Shown piece by piece: positions 5,575 to 8,936 of a stretch of 8,936 nt of DNA (within the stretch, counting starts at the first letter, position 1; each line of letters opens with the position of its first letter). A model generated the notes under the pieces. The model saw only the letters and a program-made list of their open reading frames with translations. It did no database searches and was not told the DNA's origin. Source of the stretch: Lachnospiraceae bacterium (GTDB lineage Bacteria; Bacillota; Clostridia; Lachnospirales; Lachnospiraceae); the NCBI GenBank assembly GCA_003447295.1, contig DLZQ01000052.1, positions 1-8,936 of the forward strand, in the 5' to 3' direction. The position numbers and the translations under genes were made by a program.

Positions 5575-6852
5575 TTATGCGTCAAAGTCAATCTTGTTAT
5601 ATATGTCGAAGCAGTCAAAGGTTGCAAAGTAATCCTTCGGTGTCTCAGCACGACGGATCAGTTCCACACTGCCGTCCTCTTTCAGCAGAAGCTCTGCGGA
5701 TTTCAACTTACCGTTATAATTGTAACCCATGGCAAAACCGTGTGCACCGGTGTCGTGGATAGCGATATAATCTCCGATGTCGATCTTCGGCAGCATCCGG
5801 TCGATGGCAAACTTATCATTGTTCTCGCACAGGGAACCTGTCACATCGTACTTATGGTCGCAGGGCTCATTCTCCTTGCCCAGCACGGTAATATGATGGT
5901 ATGCTCCATACATGGCAGGACGCATCAGGTTCACGGCACAGGCATCCACACCGATGTATTCCTTGTGGGTATGCTTCTCATGAATCACCTGGGTTACCAG
6001 ATGTCCGTAAGGCGCCATCATGTATCTGCCAAGCTCTGTGTAAATTGCAACATCACCCATACCGGCAGGTACCAGAACCTCCTCGTATACCTTACGCACG
6101 CCTTCGCCGATGGCCCGGATATCGTTAGGCTCCTGATCCGGACGGTAAGGAATACCGATACCACCGGACAGATTGATGAAGGTGATATGCGCGCCGGTCT
6201 CTTCCTTCAGCTTGACAGCAAGCTCGAACAGTTCTCTCGCCAGCGTGGGATAATAGTCATTTGTTACCGTATTGCTGGCAAGGAAGGAATGAATACCGAA
6301 ATTCTCCACGCCCTTTGCCTTCAGGATCTTATATCCCTCGAACATCTGCTCCGTGGTAAAGCCGTACTTGGCATCTCCCGGATTGTCCATGATGTTATTA
6401 CTGATGGAAAAATATCCGCCGGGATTGTAACGGCAGCTTAAGGTCTTGGGCAGATAACCGATGGTCTTCTCCAAAAAATCGATATGCGTGATGTCGTCCA
6501 GATTGATGGTAGCACCGATTTTTGCCGCATATTCAAATTCATGGGCCGGAGTATCGTTAGAGGAGAACATAATGTCCTCTCCTTTTACACCCATGGCATT
6601 GCTCAGCATCAGCTCTGTCAGAGAGGAACAGTCACATCCGCAGCCATATTCTCTCAAAATATTGATCAGAAACGGGTTGGGAGTCGCCTTCACTGCAAAA
6701 AACTCCTTGTACCCCTTATTCCATGCAAATGCTTCTTTCAGTGCTTTTGCATTCTCACGGATTCCCTTTTCATCATAGATATGAAACGGTGTAGGATATT
6801 TTTCTGCAATCTTTTCGATCATATCTTTGGTAACAAATGCCTTTTTTTCCAT
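5575..6852 (-). CDS. lysA: Diaminopimelate decarboxylase
   Basis: This PLP enzyme makes L-lysine from meso-diaminopimelate, the last step of lysine synthesis. Its 425 residues show the alanine-racemase-fold barrel with the PLP lysine K55 in FFAVKATPNP (51-60), GCDCSSLTEL (72-81), the phosphate-binding GGIGIPY (230-236), ELGRY (273-277), and the C-terminal GSLCENND (339-346) carrying the Cys and Glu that reach the active site across the dimer. Two motifs differ from the textbook enzyme: HSFLASN (188-194) instead of HIGSQ, and GAHGFAMGYNYN (369-380) with His where Tyr is usual; I believe this is a known Firmicute subgroup. A GAGGAG site lies 6 bases before the ATG. ddh lies 26 bases upstream on the same strand, indicating an operon. 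No terminator was found in the gap after it. Confidence 0.93.
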   Translation of the reverse strand: MEKKAFVTKDMIEKIAEKYPTPFHIYDEKGIRENAKALKEAFAWNKGYKEFFAVKATPNPFLINILREYGCGCDCSSLTELMLSNAMGVKGEDIMFSSNDTPAHEFEYAAKIGATINLDDITHIDFLEKTIGYLPKTLSCRYNPGGYFSISNNIMDNPGDAKYGFTTEQMFEGYKILKAKGVENFGIHSFLASNTVTNDYYPTLARELFELAVKLKEETGAHITFINLSGGIGIPYRPDQEPNDIRAIGEGVRKVYEEVLVPAGMGDVAIYTELGRYMMAPYGHLVTQVIHEKHTHKEYIGVDACAVNLMRPAMYGAYHHITVLGKENEPCDHKYDVTGSLCENNDKFAIDRMLPKIDIGDYIAIHDTGAHGFAMGYNYNGKLKSAELLLKEDGSVELIRRAETPKDYFATFDCFDIYNKIDFDA

Positions 6853-6878
6853 AAGTATCTCCTCTAAATCTATATTTA

Positions 6879-7862
6879 TTACAATAAAGTACTTCTCATC
6901 TCTTCCGGAGTCAAAGTGCTTAAATATGCGGGTGCCACATCAAATACAGTCTTGCAGCCCTTCTGGCCTTCCTGATTCATGCGGTAAGCTGCTCTTGCAT
7001 AAGCAGTCAGTACGCAGGAAGTGAACTCCGGGTTGGAATCCAGCTTCAAGCTGTACTCAATCACATGATCATGCTCACCGTTTAAGCCGGTCTTACCGGT
7101 ACGCAATACAAATCCGCCGTGAGGAATGCCTGCATGGTCTCTCTGTAACTCTTCCTCGGTAATGAAATGCACGGTGGTATCATAATCTGCAAAATAGTTG
7201 GGCATGGTCTTGATCTGCTCTTCAATCTGTGCCTTGTCAGCACCCTCCTTAGCTACCACGAAACACTCTCTGGTGTGCTTCTGTCTGGTGGTCAATACCG
7301 GATTTTCACAGTTTCTGACAGCTTCCAGTGCGGCTTCTACGGGAATGGTATACTGCTTGGCATCCTTAACACCGGGGATACGGCGGATTGCGTCAGAATG
7401 TCCCTGACTGACACCCTTGCCCCAGAAAGTGTAATCACTGCCGTCTCTTAAAATTGCGTTGGCATACAGTCTGTTCAGAGAGAACATACCGGGATCCCAG
7501 CCTACGGAGATCATGGCTACCTTGCCGCCTTCCTTAGCAGCAGCATCTACCTGTGCAAAATGCTCGGGGATCTTCGCATGGGTATCAAAGCTGTCTACCA
7601 CGTTAAAATATTTTGCATACTCTGCAGTCTGTTTCGGCAGATCGGTGGCGGAACCTCCACACAGCACCAGGACATCGATCTTGTCCTGCATGGACAGTAA
7701 CTGGTCTGCGTTGTATACTTTCACATCTGTTAATGTCTTCACTGTGGAAGGATCTCTTCTGGTGAATACTGCCACCAGCTCCATGTCATCGTTCTGTTTT
7801 ACTGCACATTCCATTCCTCTTCCTAAATTACCATAACCTAAAATTGCGACTCTGATACTCAT
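6879..7862 (-). CDS. ddh: meso-Diaminopimelate dehydrogenase
   Basis: This NADPH-dependent enzyme converts L-tetrahydrodipicolinate and ammonia directly to meso-diaminopimelate, bypassing the succinylase or acetylase branches. Its product feeds peptidoglycan and the adjacent LysA. Its 327 residues closely resemble, from memory, the Corynebacterium glutamicum enzyme (about 320). Visible are the Rossmann loop GYGNLG (9-14), the arginine pair R35-R36 suited to the NADP phosphate, LCGGSATDLP (67-76), SVGWDPGMFSLNR (119-131), FWGKGVSQGHSDAIRRIPGV (146-165), HTRECFVV (196-203), and GIPHGG (245-250). The ATG at 7862 has only an AAAGGG-type site. The 107 bases upstream hold a candidate promoter and operator but are too short for a lysine riboswitch. 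Confidence 0.97.
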   Translation of the reverse strand: MSIRVAILGYGNLGRGMECAVKQNDDMELVAVFTRRDPSTVKTLTDVKVYNADQLLSMQDKIDVLVLCGGSATDLPKQTAEYAKYFNVVDSFDTHAKIPEHFAQVDAAAKEGGKVAMISVGWDPGMFSLNRLYANAILRDGSDYTFWGKGVSQGHSDAIRRIPGVKDAKQYTIPVEAALEAVRNCENPVLTTRQKHTRECFVVAKEGADKAQIEEQIKTMPNYFADYDTTVHFITEEELQRDHAGIPHGGFVLRTGKTGLNGEHDHVIEYSLKLDSNPEFTSCVLTAYARAAYRMNQEGQKGCKTVFDVAPAYLSTLTPEEMRSTLL

Positions 7863-7922
7863 TTTCTATCCCTTTCTTTTTATAACATGATGTTGGGGAC
7901 AAAATCCCCGCCCTTGATACCT

Positions 7923-7951
7923 GCTATAACAGCTTTTCTGTTCTTCCACAA
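7923..7951 (-). promoter_or_regulatory. Candidate promoter of ddh-lysA
   Basis: On the minus strand TTGTGG (7946-7951) lies 17 bases before TATAGC (7923-7928), which carries a TGT extension (TGTTATAGC). The start would be near 7916, leaving a leader of about 54 bases. That leader has a 5-bp hairpin, GGGGA (7895-7899) with TCCCC (7905-7909). Both hexamers are imperfect, so activation or read-through from the regulator gene may contribute. Confidence 0.4.
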
Positions 7952-7962
7952 CAGAAAGCGCT
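7931..7962. promoter_or_regulatory. Inverted repeat overlapping the ddh promoter, candidate operator
   Basis: TTTCTGTT (7935-7942) and AACAGAAA (7950-7957) form an 8-bp perfect dyad around 7 bases; AGC (7931-7933) and GCT (7960-7962) extend it across a small mismatch. It covers the predicted -35 of ddh and lies 8 bases past the end of the TrmB-like gene. No U tract follows on the minus strand, so a terminator is less likely than a regulator site. Binding by the neighbouring TrmB-like protein is an inference. Confidence 0.45.
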
Positions 7963-7969
7963 ATTCTCT

Positions 7970-8728
7970 TTACTTATTATGTGCAATTTTTATCAGGGCA
8001 ATTTCATTACGCATAGCGTCCTTAAATACTCTGACAAAGTTCTTCTGCCCGCTGTAGAGACAGGCATCACCACTCTTCCCGGTCACCGTACCGGTGAGAA
8101 TGTACTCGGAATCTATGATGAGACGGATCTGATCTGACCGCTGTTCCTCTTCCTCCGGCTCTCTGAAATGCTCCGGAACGAGATACTCTATGATTCCGGA
8201 CTTTAATTCTGTATCTTCCGGAAACAATTCTCTGTTATCCTCCGAGATCAGTACTACCTTTTTCCCGGCAGCCACCAACGCTGCAATCTCCGTTTTCCAT
8301 GCTTCGAGGAATTCTCCACAGGCAGAAAAGTAGATCCGCATCTGTGCATCCTGCAGCATATGCCGGAGCCTGTCACAGATATGATCGTACCCTTCGATGG
8401 TAATATAGCCTTCCCTAGGCAGGGACTTCTTCGGTCCGCCGGCGATCAGTGCATTTCTCACTCCCGTCAGATAACGAAGTCTGTTGTCACAGTACTCTTC
8501 TAACGATACCGCAAGATATTTAGAAGCACTGCCTTCGATCACATATGCGGCACCATGTTCCACTAAAGATGCCAGGCCATTATATACATTCGACCGGGAG
8601 ATCCCCGTCAGCTTCGCCACTTCATATCCGGTCAGTTCTTCATTCTGAAGAAGGCACAGATAGATCGCAGCCTCCTGCCTGCTCAGTCCGAACAGGGTAA
8701 GTTGTTCTATGATTGCCGCTTCTTCCAT
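7970..8728 (-). CDS. TrmB-family transcriptional regulator
   Basis: This 252-residue DNA-binding protein has an N-terminal winged helix-turn-helix of TrmB type over residues 8-75: LTLFGLSRQEAAIYLCLL, then TGYEVAKLTGISRSNVYNGL with the probable recognition helix at 44-59. Residues 105-250 match the layout of the TrmB C-terminal, phospholipase-D-like effector domain (strands YITIEGY, IYFSACGEFLEAW, KKVVLISED, IRLIIDSEYILTG), without HKD catalytic motifs, so it is probably a sensor and not an enzyme. TrmB proteins are best known as sugar sensors in archaea; the bacterial ligand here is unknown. It lies directly upstream of ddh on the same strand, so control of meso-DAP/lysine synthesis is a reasonable guess. 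The start is supported by AGGAG 5 bases before the ATG. Confidence 0.85.
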   Translation of the reverse strand: MEEAAIIEQLTLFGLSRQEAAIYLCLLQNEELTGYEVAKLTGISRSNVYNGLASLVEHGAAYVIEGSASKYLAVSLEEYCDNRLRYLTGVRNALIAGGPKKSLPREGYITIEGYDHICDRLRHMLQDAQMRIYFSACGEFLEAWKTEIAALVAAGKKVVLISEDNRELFPEDTELKSGIIEYLVPEHFREPEEEEQRSDQIRLIIDSEYILTGTVTGKSGDACLYSGQKNFVRVFKDAMRNEIALIKIAHNK

Positions 8729-8759
8729 AGATGCTCCTTTAGTAGTTCTTTACAGGAAC

Positions 8760-8788
8760 ACTATAGTAAGGATTCTTTATTTTGTCAA
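8760..8788 (-). promoter_or_regulatory. Sigma-A-type promoter of the TrmB-family regulator
   Basis: On the minus strand a perfect TTGACA (8783-8788) is followed after 17 bases by TATAGT (8760-8765, 5 of 6). The start falls near 8753, about 25 bases before the ATG. An imperfect GTTC...GAAC repeat sits over the presumed start site and might be a self-regulatory site. Confidence 0.78.
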
Positions 8789-8851
8789 TAGGGGAAATGA
8801 TTATTGAGAAAAGATGTCAGTAACTTGAGAGTTAATTAAATAGTTGTTTTT

Positions 8852-8911
8852 AAATCCACGCAGAAAGGACTGCCCGCCCCGGACTCGGATGCTAGCTACA
8901 ACTGTGGATTT
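8852..8911. other. Long-range inverted repeat in the right-edge non-coding region, possible structured RNA
   Basis: The 208 bases from 8729 to the right edge hold no gene apart from the regulator's promoter. Within them AAATCCAC (8852-8859) and GTGGATTT (8904-8911) are exact complements enclosing 44 bases. Inside are a GCAG/CTGC hairpin (8860-8873) and GGACT repeated at 8867 and 8881. A second complementary pair, AGTTGT (8842-8847) and ACAACT (8898-8903), abuts it in crossing order. I do not recognise a known riboswitch or ribozyme, and the coding strand is unclear. Confidence 0.3.
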
Positions 8912-8936
8912 TCTAAAGGAAAGTGGCCAGGTGCTT

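Noticed and set aside
5572..6441. 289-codon open frame on the plus strand opposite lysA
   Set aside because: It lies entirely antisense to a well-supported lysA, shows no recognisable domain, and has no convincing ribosome binding site; it is a codon-composition shadow.
7931..7962. Intrinsic terminator for the TrmB-family gene
   Set aside because: The dyad can form a hairpin but no U tract follows on the minus strand; kept as a candidate operator instead.
7863..7969. Lysine riboswitch (L-box) upstream of ddh-lysA
   Set aside because: The gap is 107 bases and the predicted leader about 54, too short for the roughly 170-base L-box, and no matching motifs are seen.

Overview
The window looks like chromosomal DNA from an anaerobic Firmicute, most likely a Lachnospiraceae-type Clostridium. 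The reasons are the moderate GC content, AGGAGG-type ribosome binding sites, a tRNA gene without an encoded CCA end, meso-diaminopimelate (DAP) dehydrogenase used for lysine synthesis, and the order zf-HC2 protein - polA - coaE - FtsA-like. The taxonomic call comes from recalled protein resemblance, not a search. No insertion sequence, phage gene or CRISPR array is visible.

Left block (1-3914, minus strand): one tight operon. It begins with a small membrane-anchored zinc-finger (anti-sigma-like) protein, then DNA polymerase I, dephospho-CoA kinase, and the first 41 residues of an FtsA-like ATPase that runs off the left edge. polA and coaE abut exactly, and coaE and the FtsA-like gene overlap by 13 bases, so translation is probably coupled. 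A sigma-A-type promoter drives the operon. Its -35 box overlaps almost completely with the -35 box of a promoter facing the other way, which serves a tRNA-Leu(CAA) gene.

Middle (3961-4383, plus strand): tRNA-Leu(CAA) with its own terminator, then an autonomous small transcription unit absent from the supplied ORF set. This unit has a promoter overlapping two palindromic TTGTTACAA boxes 11 bp apart and an AGGAGG site. It encodes a 23-residue peptide rich in cysteine (4) and phenylalanine (5), followed by a GC-rich hairpin and a strong terminator. The terminator loop is perfectly complementary over 9 bases to the peptide's own ribosome binding site. This is the best candidate here for something undescribed: a fold-back-regulated micro-peptide, a type I toxin-like RNA, or a dual-function regulatory RNA.

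Right block (4417-8728, minus strand): a DAP/lysine and cell-wall peptide group. A TrmB-family regulator comes first, then ddh (one-step synthesis of meso-DAP), lysA (meso-DAP to lysine), and, after a 114-base gap, an S66 LD-carboxypeptidase/MccF-like peptidase, an enzyme class that cuts bonds after DAP in wall peptides. An 8-bp inverted repeat overlapping the predicted ddh -35 box is a candidate operator. The last 200 bases contain no gene but have an 8-bp long-range inverted repeat that may be a structured RNA or an unidentified element.
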